A stretch of DNA of 64,000 bases from Apiospora phragmitis (Eukaryota; Ascomycota; Sordariomycetes; Amphisphaeriales; Apiosporaceae), in NCBI GenBank assembly GCA_038363925.1, contig JAQQWL010000011.1, forward strand, positions 4,340,001 to 4,404,000, written 5' to 3'. This document shows positions 46,497 through 58,249 of this stretch, one piece after another. How positions within the stretch are numbered: the stretch's first letter is position 1; the number at the start of each line of letters is the position of its first letter. The notes beneath the pieces were generated by a model. That model did no database searches. It worked only from the letters and a program-made list of their open reading frames with translations, and was not told where the DNA came from. Both the position numbers and the translations under genes were made by a program.

Positions 46497-48620
46497 ATGG
46501 GCCGCGAAAAGAAAGTGAACATGGAGTCAGATATGGTGAGGCTGAAACGGAGCCACGTTCTGTTGCGTGAAGAAACTAATCCAAAATTATTTCAAATCAG
46601 CGACCCGAGATATTGCACGAACTGGAGATGAGACACCAAAGCAACGCCAGCCATTCTGATCTCTTGATCAAGGATGAAGACGTCCGCCGCCTTAAACTAC
46701 GCATTCTTATGCTTCGTGACGAGAACAACTCGTTGCGCGACCAAATTGCCCACAACAGTGATGCTGGCGCCAAAGTGGCGGCCAAATGCGACGATCTCAG
46801 TGCCCAGCTAAAGGCGAAAATAGAAGTGGTGCGCTTGCAGGAAAAGCAGCTACGAAAGCAGGAGCGCGAGTTCCAACAATTGCAGGTGGGTTCTCTTCAA
46901 GCCTAGCCTGGTCCCCTGAGCTGGTCCATGGTGCTAACATGTTATCCAGGCCGAATTGGAGACAATGAATAATCTCACCCAGGATTCGACCAACGTGTTA
47001 GCCGAAAAGTTAGCACTTACACGAGAGCTCGCAGTCTTGAAACCAGAACTCGATCACCTCAGATCGCAATTAGCCCACCAGCAAGAGACGTTAGCCGAGA
47101 AGCTGGCCTTGGAACGACAAGTCAACACCCTCGAAGTCGAGCTTGCCAATGAGAAGAAAGCAGCCAAAGGAGCCATGCTAAAGCGCAAGAGCAACGATCG
47201 AGTTGAGGATGACCTGCGCAAGAAGATCCGCGAGGCTGAAAAGTCGCTGGCTACGGAAAAGGCTCAGCGTGAACGACTAGAAGACCAACTCGCGCAGGAA
47301 AAGCACACCCACAACTTGGCACTTCAGGATCAGGATAGCAGACGAGAAGTCGAATCCGATCTTCGTAAGAAATTGCAAGATGCTCAGAGAGAAGCGCGGG
47401 AAGCAAAAGAGGACAAGGAGAGATTGGAGGAAGAACTCGAAGCTGAGAAACGCCGGTCAAAGAAGGCACACTCAAAGGCAAGCGACAACACCGTCGAGGC
47501 AGATCTTCGCGCACAGCTTGAGGACGCCGAGAAGAAGCTGGCTGCCGAGCAGAAGCAGAAGGAGAAAATCCGCCACCAATCACAGGAATCGTTGACCGAG
47601 GTCGAGGCACGGAACGATGCGCTGGAGAAGAAGCTCGAGAAGATGAGGACGAAGACACGAGAGATACAGGAACAGCTAAAGCAGTGCCAATCGGACCTTC
47701 GAAAAGCGCAGAAGCCCAAGCCTACATTGACCGAGGAGATCGCGGCGAAGACTGCCGGGCGCCAAACATTTAAGCGACGCAAGGGCCACGATATCGCCAG
47801 CGATGAGATCAGCCAGATCAGCATAGCAACCCCCAGCGCCGATGATAAACCTCGAAAAGGGCCCAAGAAGAGATTTGTACCGGAGCCCAGTCTGGTGGGC
47901 GAGAAATCAACCTTCTCCATTACGCCTTTCCTTAACCGAGGCAAGACTGGGGTGGACAGCACACCTGGACTGGATGACGACGACGACCTGGGCGATACGT
48001 CTATTATACCACAGCAGTTTGCCAACAACCCTGGAGCCAGAACTGCCTCGGTCCTAGTATCTGATGAAGATGAAAGTGCTCATTCGTTACCTGAACCAAC
48101 CGAAACAGCCCCTGCTGAAGCAGAGGAGCCCCAGCCCGAAGTCAAGTCTCGTGGGCGGCCCAAGAAAGCTCTCGCGGATGCACCTTCGGCAAGGAAAAAT
48201 TCACAACCACGACCCAAGACTGCTCTGAAGAAGGGATCCAAGGTCGCAAAGCTCGCTCAGGTAGCTGAGGAAAGCGAGGCCCCTGCTGGTGGTCAAGCGA
48301 ACGCAGCAGATGCTGGTGCTGAAAAGACGCAATCTGCTAAGGTCAACTTTACCGTGCCCGAGGACCCAAGCACCTCGTCTACCAACATCCCCAAGGGCGA
48401 GGAGCCGAAGAAGAAGAAGCGCAAGGTACTAGGATCAACAAAAACGCTGTTTGATGATGATGACGAGGAGGAGGCGCCAGTCAAAGCCCCCAAGGCGCAA
48501 CCCAAAGGGGCACTCAAGATGAAGAGGCAGCCGCCTGGTGTACGCAATGCGTTTGCTGGCAAAACATTTTCGCCTCTGAAAAGAGAACGAAGAGGTGTTG
48601 GAGCAAGCTTCCTCGCATAG
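46497..48620 (+). CDS. Long coiled-coil nuclear protein, possible monopolin Lrs4/Mde4 homologue
   Basis: Exons 46601-46885 and 46950-48620 are firm. A 13-codon exon at 46497-46535 (MGREKKVNMESDM) provides a phase-compatible start, but the true N-terminus may lie further upstream. The product, about 664 residues, opens with RPEILHELEMRHQSN. About 300 residues of continuous heptad-rich coiled coil follow (Glu/Lys/Leu/Gln). The tail is basic and disordered with acidic patches, the short motif STFSITPFLNR, an AT-hook-like SRGRPKKA, nuclear-localisation-like KKKKRKV, and the end GVGASFLA. The coiled-coil N-terminus plus an FSITPFL-type motif recalls fungal Lrs4/Mde4 monopolin subunits, which clamp microtubule sites at kinetochores. 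That identity is a guess from architecture; a generic nuclear coiled-coil protein is the alternative. Confidence 0.75.
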
Positions 48621-49310
48621 GTGGATACGTAGAGATTGACTCGAGTTGTTCACTTTTGGAATCCGGTTTAGAGATTTGGCACGGAACATGGATGGGAGCA
48701 TGCATTATAAGGCGTTTAGGGAGTATACGAGTTCTCAGGGCTCTCGGCATTGGGTGTGGAACGTATTTAGGCGTTTTACTGCATTTACTGCGTTGTTCTG
48801 TAGGAATATGAACGCTATGAAATATGTGCCATTGCGCTGCATCAATGTGTGCTGGATGCATGGTCATTGAGTGTGAGAACATGATCCGTTTGGTGACCGG
48901 CCGATGGCTATATACGAACCCTTCATGAGTACATTTGTTCTTCTGCTAGCCAGCTATCCCAAACCCAACTATCTTGTCCCTAATTATTCCACACCCAACC
49001 CGACACCGATCTAAAATCATCTGAACGGACATTTTTGGGCTTCCTCTACCAGTAGTTATTGCACTTGTAGACGTTGGATGCCGTTAGGGATGGACAAAGC
49101 CTTTTCTATGTACTTACTTATTTGACTGCCCCTGTGGCCCCGGCTTTGTTGAGCCGCTTCACATAGAAAATCCGTGACCCGCAATTTCACGCGTACCCTT
49201 GGGAATTGACATCAAGATTCAATAGGTAGATTTTGATAGGCCTCCCATCATTCAAACGTTTTATCATGAAAGAAGGCATCCGATCTGCCATCCCAAGATA
49301 ATCCTCATTA
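48621..49310. other. Intergenic region between tandem genes
   Basis: Non-coding. It has the 3' flank of the coiled-coil gene and the promoter of the methyltransferase gene. Confidence 0.6.
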
Positions 49311-50784
49311 ATGTCGGCGGCGTTGAGGGTAGCAGTACCCCGTAATGGAAGGCTTTTCAGCCGCTTAGCTACTTCTGCAGCCCCTGTGCCGACAGCCTCT
49401 CCCCAAGCTACTCTGCGACAGCCAGTTTTGCAGCCACTTGCCGTGGGCTGCAGCGCACGCTGGTCATCTTCAAATTCGCGATGGAAGCAGCGCCAGGGTA
49501 GCGATTTCTATGCCCAACAAGCGAAGTTGCAAAACCTGAAGAGCAGGGCTGCTTTCAAGCTGATAGAGGTTTGTGGTCGCAGATCCTTGGCCCTTGGAAT
49601 CGGCCGGCAAATGTTATTGGATGCTGACTAGGAGGGGGTAGATGGACACCAAATACAGGCTCTTCAGGCGCGGTCAGACAGTGGTGGACCTGGTGAGTAG
49701 ATGCTACAAAGTTGACATGTAAGCAAAGCTGAAGAGGATTCCCAGGGCTATGCGCCGGGCAGTTGGTCGCAGGTAAGCTTTCTGTCGATTGGAATGAGTC
49801 CACAAGAGGAAATGGTATATTAACAGTTTGGCAGGTTGCTCGGGAGCGCACCAAGCCAAATGGGCGCATCGTTGGGATCGACTTGATCCCGGCTCAACCG
49901 CCCAAGGGGGTGTCGACCATCCAGGGCAACTTCTTATCACCGGCCGTACAAAACCTGGTCAAGGACTATCTTGTCGAGTTTGCTGGCGACAATGCTCCTA
50001 CCCGCCCAGCAGCAGTAGCGGCCGACAGATCCGAGGTTGATTCCGAGGACGTCGCTTCTCTCATAAGGGACAAGCCAAGCTATATCGACACAGAGCGGGC
50101 CGAGACGGCCTGGCCAATACATTACGATCCTTATGAAGAACAAGAACGGTTGAAAGATGAGGGGAAACTGGTAGATGTGAGAGCATATCTTCCCTTTTTC
50201 ATCTGCAAAGTACTGCTGGCCTACGATGACAATCACTGACAGACAACGCAGGTAGTCCTGAGCGACATGTCAGCACCCTGGCCCCAAATATCCGGCTTTA
50301 ACATTAACACAATAAATAACCCTTATATTACTTCTAGGATGATGAACACAAGCGGGATGGCCTTCCGGGACCACGCTGGAAGCATGGTAAGCAAAGCAGC
50401 ATCTCTTCTTGCCACCACCCGGTCGTCATGTCTACCTACATAATGAGTAAGGACTGTTGCTAATTGTTTTTTCATAGGACCTCTGCCTGGCAGCTCTCCA
50501 TTTCGCGAGCGACACTTTGCGCTCCGGCGGACATTTTGTGTGCAAGTTTTATGCGGGCGCCGAGGACAAGGAGCTTGAACAGAAACTCAAGAAGATGTTT
50601 GGAAAAGTTCACCGCGAGAAACCGGTTTCTTCCAGGGATGTGAGTATTTCCCGTCACCAAGTCCCCTATTATGGATGCAATAAACTACTAGATACTGATC
50701 TATTCACAGGAATCAAAAGAGGCGTATTTCGTGGCATTGCGGCGAAAGGGAGATGTAACATTAGCTGATGTAGAACAAGACTGA
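49311..50784 (+). CDS. MRM2: Mitochondrial FtsJ-type rRNA 2'-O-methyltransferase (Mrm2)
   Basis: Seven exons (49311-49568, 49642-49692, 49746-49772, 49835-50176, 50252-50386, 50478-50639, 50710-50784) give 349 residues in continuous phase. The N-terminal 60 residues are Arg/Ser/Ala-rich without acidic residues, as in a mitochondrial presequence. The RrmJ/FtsJ fold follows: SRAAFKLIE (catalytic Lys), QTVVDLGYAPGSWSQVA (SAM-binding, split over three exons, one of only 27 nt), VVLSDMSAP (catalytic Asp), GGHFVCKFY (catalytic Lys) and SKEAYFVAL (catalytic Glu), completing the K-D-K-E tetrad. Mrm2 methylates a uridine in the peptidyl-transferase A-loop of the mitochondrial large rRNA. An insertion of about 80 residues (about residues 145-220) between the SAM motif and the catalytic Asp is hydrophilic and common in fungi. 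Confidence 0.93.
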
Positions 50785-51808
50785 TATAGCAGTATCAATG
50801 TAATATATCAAGTATGCGAGGCGATGCTGAGTCTGCTGGATTTCCATGCGCTTGTTTGCCCCTGGCGAGATGACAGTCTAAGCTGATGACCACCGTGAAC
50901 AGCAGCAGCGCCGACCACTCGATTGTCTGTGAATGTCTTGGCCGACATGCTTGAGGAATGGGGTTGGTAATAGTAGGATACCACATGGTAACCAAAAGTT
51001 CGGGTGTAGTTTTTTTGTATGCCCATAGCGACTGGGGGAGGGTTATATGATCTACTAATGGCCTTAGGTATGGGCTATTCGATGTTCGTCATTTCTACCT
51101 ATGTACCTAGACTTTGAAGCATTGGTAGCTGAATGTCGGGATCACGGAATGCAATGGGCTCAGAATGAGAGAATATGTCCTCATAAGTATGGATCAATAA
51201 GCTGTTCTCTGAATAAAGCCATGTGCATCGTGTTAAAAGAGGCAATCCTGTCATGAGGCTGATTGATTGCACGGTGAAGCCGGAAAAACATGGCGTCATT
51301 ACTTCCGACGGTCCACAGGGCATTTGGAAGGCAGTTGGTTACCACCTGCAGATGCAGCCTATCACGGCGTCACTACGTCGCTCCGGGGAGAAAAAAAAGC
51401 CAAATTAAACCTAACCTCACCACACTGCGAACATTGAGTATCGCCAACGTGACTCGAAAACATTTCTCAAGCCCGAACCCAAGTAACCAATTCATATTCA
51501 TCAGTTGCAAGTATATGTTAGAAGTTTGACTCTGTATTGTCCAACTTCTCGAAGGTAAGCAAGCTGCCATGGAAACACCATTTTTACCTTGTTTGCCTGC
51601 CATATTCTTTACATCTAGCCCTTTTTCTGCTCTATAGTGCTTGGATTCACTCGGATGGCAGAGACCAACTGTGTCCTTTAGCCAAACTCATCTCTGGACC
51701 ATCTCTCACGCGTGGTGGATACAGAACCTTGGCTTGGACCACATACTTGCCCATTCTCCTATACGACCTTCAAGAGACTCATCCTTGGCACTCGCTTCCT
51801 CTGTTGCC
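50785..51808. other. Intergenic region upstream of the RING/ankyrin gene
   Basis: Non-coding as far as can be seen. An in-frame ATG at 51641 lies upstream of the chosen start, but the RING motif begins immediately after 51809, as expected for a natural N-terminus. Confidence 0.55.
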
Positions 51809-52575
51809 ATGTCTGCCTGCAAAGTTTGCGAAGAGCCCCTCCTCCTCGAGGTAGAGGATGACGAAAACGAGGGCCAGACTCAGCAAGTGCCTGACGACCT
51901 GCAGCTGGGCTGTGGCTGTCACTTTCATTGGTCGTGTCTGATGGACCAAGCATCCGATCTTGCCATGTCGCTCAAGTGCCCGGCCTGTCGAGCTCAGGTC
52001 GCCACCAACCCGGCCGGTCCCTCGGTCACAAACCCTTTCTTGCACGCATCTTCAGGGTGACCATCCCGACCAAATACACCAATGAAGGCGGTGTGCAGGA
52101 CAACTTCGACGTGCTACCTTCTGTTACGGAGGAAGCATATCTTGCAGCCAACCCCGAAGCGCGCCCGGCTCGCGCGTTTCATGTCATGTGCAGCGAAGGT
52201 GATGTTGGAGGTATTGTCGAACTCCTCCAGGACTTGGAGGGAGACGGAACTTCGATGAGCCCAGGCAAGCTCCTCCGATACCAAGATCCACTCGCTGCCA
52301 ACAAAACCGGCCTTCATTTAGCCGTGGAGAAGGGCCAGGAAGAGGTTCTCTGGCTTCTGCTGTGGTTGGCTTCTCCGCTGGCGAACGAGCTGTTCCCCGA
52401 CGCAGCGCTAGCAGCGGCACAATCCATGGGCTTGCAGCGGTCAAGCACATCATCGGCTGATGATATTCGTGCATTCCAAGATAACCAAGGACGGACGGCG
52501 GAGGCGGTGGCCTCTAGCCTGGGAGGCACCTTGATGAAGGTAGTAGAGGCTGGAGTACTTCATACAGGAGCGTGA
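51809..52575 (+). CDS. RING-type zinc finger plus ankyrin-like repeat protein, one-base frame break
   Basis: The N-terminus MSACKVCEEPLLLEVEDD with LGCGCHFHWSCLMDQ and LKCPACRAQ forms a RING-like C-x2-C...C-x-H-x2-C...C-x2-C zinc-binding arrangement. The second part (TEEAYLAANPEARPARAFHV, then two ankyrin-like units around NKTGLHLAVEKGQEEVLWLL and QDNQGRTAEAVASSLGG) is in a different frame. The first frame stops at 52060, while the second is open through the join and ends at 52575. The break sits around the CCCTTT at 52033-52038. One extra base there would give about 255 residues. The family could act as an E3 ubiquitin ligase with ankyrin-mediated target binding, but substrate and location are unknown. 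Confidence 0.72.
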
Positions 52576-53478
52576 GATCATGCAAATTCGCTATCTCGGC
52601 CCCATTGCAGAATTCTAAGCCGACGAGGGTGCGGATGGGTATCTCAACAGTTCCTATGCATGTGTTTCACGTCATCTGATGTGTATGTTGTGGATATACC
52701 AATCACCAGAAGCAACATCCTTGTTTGCCACGCATCTGCGCGGGCCAGTTCTACAGACTTAGTAGTAGTTGAATCAAAGCCAAGATACAAGAACGCTCCC
52801 ACACTTGATACTCCATCCCCTGATGGGGTCGTGCATGGTGCCCTCGTGGCCACAGGGCCAGACCATGAGCCAAGACGGAAATATTCCAGGAATACCTGGT
52901 CTGAGAGCCACATGGGATTTAATGCGTTGACGATAGCAGCACACATAGTCTGGCCATCATGCAAGATTGCGCACCCGCTCAAGGCCACTACTGTAGGCAG
53001 GAAAGATGCGGCACGTCCTCAACGATTCGGCCAATGTGCTGGATGCCTTGTTAAGTACCAGTCGTGATGCAGGTATCGCCAGGCTTTTCCTTGTAGGTTG
53101 TCACAGTCTGCAAGGCTGTACCACGTACGATCCCCCCCTTTTACGGACCCTCCAGAAGGAGACGAGGCGCATCCAGAACATGTATGTACAATAGCGAGTG
53201 AAGTGAGGATGGATGGATAATTACATAGAGGAAACGTCCCCAGTTTTGGTACTCCTCAATCTTGAAACTATGAAGCCCCTCTGCGCAACCCCTCGCTGCG
53301 AATTGCGAAGCCGTCGAGGAACCACTTTAGTTGTGCCGTATGCAGAAGGTCAATTATGTAACTTACCCTTGTCAGCCTGCATTTTCCCTATTTCCCTAAC
53401 ATCTCGTCTTGATCGACAACAAAGGCAGCGGGCCCAGGACCCAGGTTCGTCAGTGCGCAAGTGCCTACATAGCCGAAC

Positions 53479-53501
53479 TTATGTATGTATGTATGTATAT
53501 T
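53479..53501. repeat. TATG tetranucleotide repeat
   Basis: There are four to five TATG/GTAT units in a non-coding region. Confidence 0.8.
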
Positions 53502-53953
53502 ACCTTGGCTATACTTGCAAATATAGAGGATGCTGGGTGGATGCGGACATGTTGGTACTGCGCTTGGTCCCCGTCTAGAAAGGGAATGGTCGGTCAGGCT
53601 TGAACTGCGTGCTGCACCTTTATTAGGGACCTACATACTCCGTACCTACAGACCTATGTATGCTTACGCGTGGATACGTAGCTAGCTTGATGCTACCCCA
53701 ACAAAGATCTATTGGATTTGTCTTCATCTTCAAGGGCTTGGTGAGGTTACGGCGCCGGGGTGTAGTAACATATATATATACATAGAGATGTCCATAAAAC
53801 AGAGTTACGGCAACAAAAGAGGCGAGACACGATAAGCAACAGAATCGGGCGTCAAAACGTGAGACGCGGTCCCGTCCCAGTTTCCGGATGGCGTGGGCGC
53901 ACGGAACCTGGCAACCTTAAATTGACTCTGGTCTTTTTAAATAATAAGGCAGG

Positions 53954-53983
53954 TATATATATATATATATTTTTTTTTTTTTT
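53954..53983. repeat. TA repeat followed by a T-run
   Basis: About eight TA units run directly into a stretch of 14 T. A smaller TA repeat lies at 53770-53781. Confidence 0.85.
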
Positions 53984-54666
53984 GATTGTTAGAGATTATT
54001 CAATGTTATCCATGAATTGATCCACCGTCGCGGGGATATTCTGGACTCCTCCCCGTACCAAATTCCGAACGACCGTGTGTCTCCGATAGTCAACGAAATG
54101 AACGACGTTTTGCCTCGGCTGGGCCATAGCGGTCTGTATGTAGGAAAAGCAATTAGGCAATGTGGGGGAGAGCCTGGAATCAAAGTACTGCATGGCAGCA
54201 TGGATCTCTCGTCATATGGCCACCCATGCAGCAGCACCACCAAGCTAGTAGGCAGTAGGGGAAATAGTCCGAGTGTGTGTAAGCGAGGCCCGAGTCACTT
54301 CCCCTTCCTCGTGCCTCGATGGATTAGTCTCCATAGGTCCTGAGTGTTTCCCTTACCTGCAAGTATGTAGATACACAAGCCTCTCTGTATCTTATCTTTC
54401 AAGGCACGGAATGCATGTATGCCCCCCTCGTGTGATATCGGGGGTGGTCAGCCGGCTCTTGCTGGCCCTTCTGGGCAAACCCCCTACCTCACCCGTTGAG
54501 TTGGATCCGTGGCTGCCGCGACGGCCGGCTCCTATGTCTAGACGATACCTTGGCAGCAGCCGATAAAGAATCCCAAAGCAGATAGGAGGTTATGGAGAAC
54601 CTGCAGGGTACATGTGTACATGCATCAGCAAGCACTTTGACCTGGAAATGATACCACAGCCGGCCA

Positions 54667-54689
54667 TGTGTGTGTGTGTGTGTGTGTGT
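54667..54689. repeat. GT dinucleotide microsatellite
   Basis: There are eleven to twelve uninterrupted TG units. Confidence 0.9.
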
Positions 54690-54918
54690 ACATGCTCATG
54701 CAGGACTGGCGCAATGAATAGAAACAAAAAGTTGGTTTAAGGTTGTTACGTACAAGAAAGGACGTCTCTTCACACCAAGTACAAGTGCAAGGGCCATCAA
54801 TTGGATCGATAAGAAGATCTACTCGCATTACAAGCGCGGTTTTGCGGACTTGGCTGTTACGCGGGGGCACATACTAAGGGGGTGGTGCATCGCGGGGAAG
54901 GGGCAACGTGAGAAGATC

Positions 54919-54963
54919 GGTGGTGGTGGTGATGGTAGTGGCGGCGATGATGATGATGATGAT
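54919..54963. repeat. GGT and GAT trinucleotide repeats
   Basis: A GGT block (54919-54930) is followed by GAT repeats (about 54946-54962). The reverse strand reads as poly-His by chance. Confidence 0.8.
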
Positions 54964-55908
54964 CATGGCTTGCATAGTAATAGCGGTAGCGGTAGTTGAA
55001 GCGATAAGTGCGACGGTAACGGACGAGGTCCATTCCCGTGAGCACCTGATACCGTACTTGGACCCTGTTGGCGATTGGCCTTGGACAGAAGGATCACTTA
55101 GGTCGCAACTGGGCTAACGGGATGGCAACGAAACATCGTGCATCAAACTATTTACTGCCGGCTGGCTGTGGTGAGTCATGTTGCCTGTCAAAGACGCAGA
55201 TGGCTTTTGCCACAACCGTACCGAATAATCCAGGCCTAAGAGAGTTGCATCGTTGACGGTTGGGACCATCTAAGCGCAGTTCATTTATGTAGGGGCAAAC
55301 GTTCGGTTCCAGTTGGGCATCTATCCCTCTCTACTGAGCTAGTCACGGCACATTGTGAGTTTTTATAGGGGGAATAAACAATATAATTTTACAGCTATGT
55401 ACACGACGATATCGCCGGCCGTCGCGATTTGGTGGTATACCTGGGCGCACAATACGGGGTATAAATTCGGCCGTTAGTCGTAGGATATAGATATGTACAT
55501 GAAAATGCGAAGAGCAAACCACCAACTCCGGATTCTGTTAAAACAGGAAAATGAAGGAATGTGTAAAACATGTCATGAATAAGACACCTCCAGCCTCTCG
55601 CGAACAGCAAGGAAATAAAAGTGTGTAATGTCCAAAACATGGGGTAAATGCAATAAGACTGCCAAATTTGGGCGTAAAGTGTCTCGTCATGGCTGTGCTA
55701 GCTTCGTGAAATCCGAGTATTCGATGCTTCGCTTCTATGCGCACGGTCCACAAAGTTGTGACTTTTCAGAAAAGGATCGCGAAAAAAACGCCAGGCAATG
55801 ACTAAGTATGGTCGGCCGTGATTCATATGATGGACACAAGAACATCGTTGCGTGAACCTGAGTAGAATGAAGGATGCTGGCTTTCGTCGTAGAAGAAAGG
55901 GTTTAGCT

Positions 55909-58249
55909 TCAAGCAGAGGCTGATGTGGTGGGCTTGAAGACTGCTGGGGTGAGGAAGAATTCGCCGCCGGTCGGGCTGTCTTTGATGGGCGGAGAAGGAG
56001 CAGGCGGAGATACAGGAGGGGTTTTGTCCAGGGTTTTGGTAGAGATCGGGGCAGGCGTGTTGGCTGTTTTGGTGCTTCCTTGAAGCTTCTCGTGGCTCCT
56101 TGCGCGATGTACTTCTTTATCGTCGTACTCAGGGACTGTAGGCGATGATGGTGCTGGCTCGGGAGACGGTGTTTCGTTGCCACGCAATTTGGTAAACTCG
56201 CTCTCCACATCAGCAAGAAGCGCATATACATCGCTATCGGCATAGATGCGGATGCTTTCCATGCGCCGCAACTCGGTTTCTGAGTTGGGGTCTTCTGCTT
56301 CTTCGGTTTGTTCCGCCGTCGTGCCAGGCTCGGTGGCGTCCTCATACGGGACCTCGGGGATGACGGACGGGACGCGTGCAACAACGCGCTGAGGCGACGG
56401 AGAAGGAGATGGTGCATGGAAAAATATCCCACTCTTTGCTGGGCTTCGTGGCGGGTGGAGATGTCGGTAGCAGCGTGACGAGGTTGTCCGCCCATAGCTT
56501 GGGCCAAGAGGTCAATGGCACCAGTATTCTCCAAGGACATGCCCATCGTAGCAGCTGCCGCAACGTGCTCAAGAAGCTTCTGCCTCACACGAGTGCGACG
56601 GTTTTCTGCGTGCTCCAACTTGTTGACCCAATCGTCGATGGAAGCATCGAGTTCGGCGAGGGCTTCCTCTTGCTTTAGCATCGACTCTTGGCTAAATTTG
56701 GCTCCACGTGGAGATCGCAGGTACTGGCAGATACGAGCATGGAGGTTGCGACGTCCAGCACGCAGAGACGTGTAGGTACGCCGAAGATACTCGGTGCGCT
56801 CATCAAGATGACGAAGTTCCTTGGAAAGGCTCTCGACGTCGTCCTTCTTGAGTACCTCGAATCTCAACACCTGTCCTAGTGCTTGCTTGTGGATGTAATT
56901 GGCTTCAGCTTGGTCCAATTGGGTGGCTGCTTCCTCGGGCTTCCAGCCCTGTGGGAGCTCCTCAAAGGCACGACGTTGTTCATCGTCCTTGTTTTTCTTT
57001 GATGCGGCGCGTTTGAGTCCGCCACCAACGGGTGTGCCATCGCTTCGCTTCCTCGGTCGACCTCTGTCCATGATGCTTGCCGATTCCGACTTGTTCCTCC
57101 TGTGCGACGTGGCGGCTGCACTTCGCTGAGCGAGTTCAAGATCTGCCTTAGGGGTTGCTGTCGGGTCGGGGCTGATGTGCTGTGTTGTCACAGGTGTCGT
57201 GCTTCCGGACCTTTCCCATGGCCGGGGAGAGCTACGGGAATCAAAGGGTGCCGACATAGGGACGGGGGATGTCGATGCTGTGGCGGCAGATCTGGGACCG
57301 TTGCTGTTACTGGGAGCCGACATTGGTGTATAGGGTGAAAACTGATTGCCTTTTTGGCTGGATTCATCGGTCTTGACCGAGAGACTGCTTGGCTCAGGAT
57401 GACTGTTTCCAGACCTGAGACGGCTCAACGAAAGCTGGCGAGCTAACCGGGGTAGAGCGCCGCCTTGGTTGGGGATCGTTAATGGGGAGAGAGACTTGGG
57501 CGAGAGTGGTTGTTTAGATTTAGATTTAGATCTGGAGAGGCTCGATTTGCTCGGTTTCCGGCTCATTGTGGGTTTGGATGTCGGGCTAGTTGCTTCACCA
57601 GCTGATTCTTGCTGGCTCAAAGAGCTGGGCTTGAACTCATAGGGTTGAGGGAGAAACCAGGAGCTGTTCGCCGGTGAGCTAACGGAGCGTTCATGCAACG
57701 CAGGTCGCCCTGGGATTGTTGCTACACTGTTGTTAGCAAGGTATAAGGCCTGTCTCCTGACATGAGAACTTACGAGAATCCATCGCCACCTCATGCACCG
57801 TAGTCATTGGTCCCAGCTCAGGCACGCTCACTTTCCTCCTTCGGTTGAGATTGCGTTCCTTAATCCGGACCCGAAGATCGTTGACCTTGTCCGCATTCTC
57901 GGCGTCCTCAGCAGGCTGGCCGAGAGCCACTGCCTGTGCCTCTTCGGGGTCGAGTTGCTTGCCGGTCGATTGTTTGGTGTCCCCCTTGGGGAAGAGCTGA
58001 TACTTCCTCGATTCCGGGTGATACATCCTCCAGGCGTAGGGCTTTTTCTCCTCCACAGAGCTAACAGAGGATGTGCACGACGTAAGCTGGTGTTGATGAG
58101 TGGTAAGTACGAGGTGATTCCCAGGGCCAGCCTAAACGTGGGAAAGGGGCACTTACAGAATCGGTGGAGGGATGCTGTCTAGATATATAGCTCCTTAGAC
58201 TGCCATGATCTCCATCGGCACCTGTCATACAAGTGACTATGTGCGCCAT
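55909..58249 (-). CDS. Coiled-coil protein, possibly Uds1 (up-regulated during septation) domain; one-base frame break
   Basis: Three exons (58157-58249, 57774-58086, 55909-57721) are phase-consistent, the second intron being preceded by VHEVAMDS. Features in order: EEKKPYAWRMYHPESRKY near the N-terminus; a long Ser/Pro/Lys-rich region with SRSKSKSKQPLSPKSLSPL; then a helical domain, IHKQALGQVLRFEVLKKDDV through HLDERTEYLRRTYTSLRAGR and IDDWVNKLEHAENRRTRVR. This helical block resembles what I know as the Uds1 domain of fungal septation-related proteins; I hold that loosely. After DISTR the frame breaks at the G3 run 56453-56455 (plus strand), and the sequence continues in another frame with VVARVPSVIPEVPYED and RRMESIRIYADSD to the stop at 55909. 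One base more in the run would give about 739 residues. Confidence 0.75.

Larger units (their letters stand above)
52576..55908. other. Gene-poor, microsatellite-rich region
   Basis: This 3.3 kb has no supportable gene. It contains dinucleotide and trinucleotide repeats and a T-run, listed separately, and a TACTCCGTA word at about 53637-53646. Confidence 0.55.

Noticed and set aside
47384..48028. 214-codon Ser-rich frame antisense to the coiled-coil gene
   Set aside because: Antisense of Glu/Lys-rich coiled-coil codons routinely gives Ser/Phe-rich frames; there is no independent evidence.
53769..53983. A+T-rich repeats considered as an origin or centromere-like element
   Set aside because: The tracts are short simple repeats in ordinary intergenic DNA, with no larger A+T-rich domain around them.
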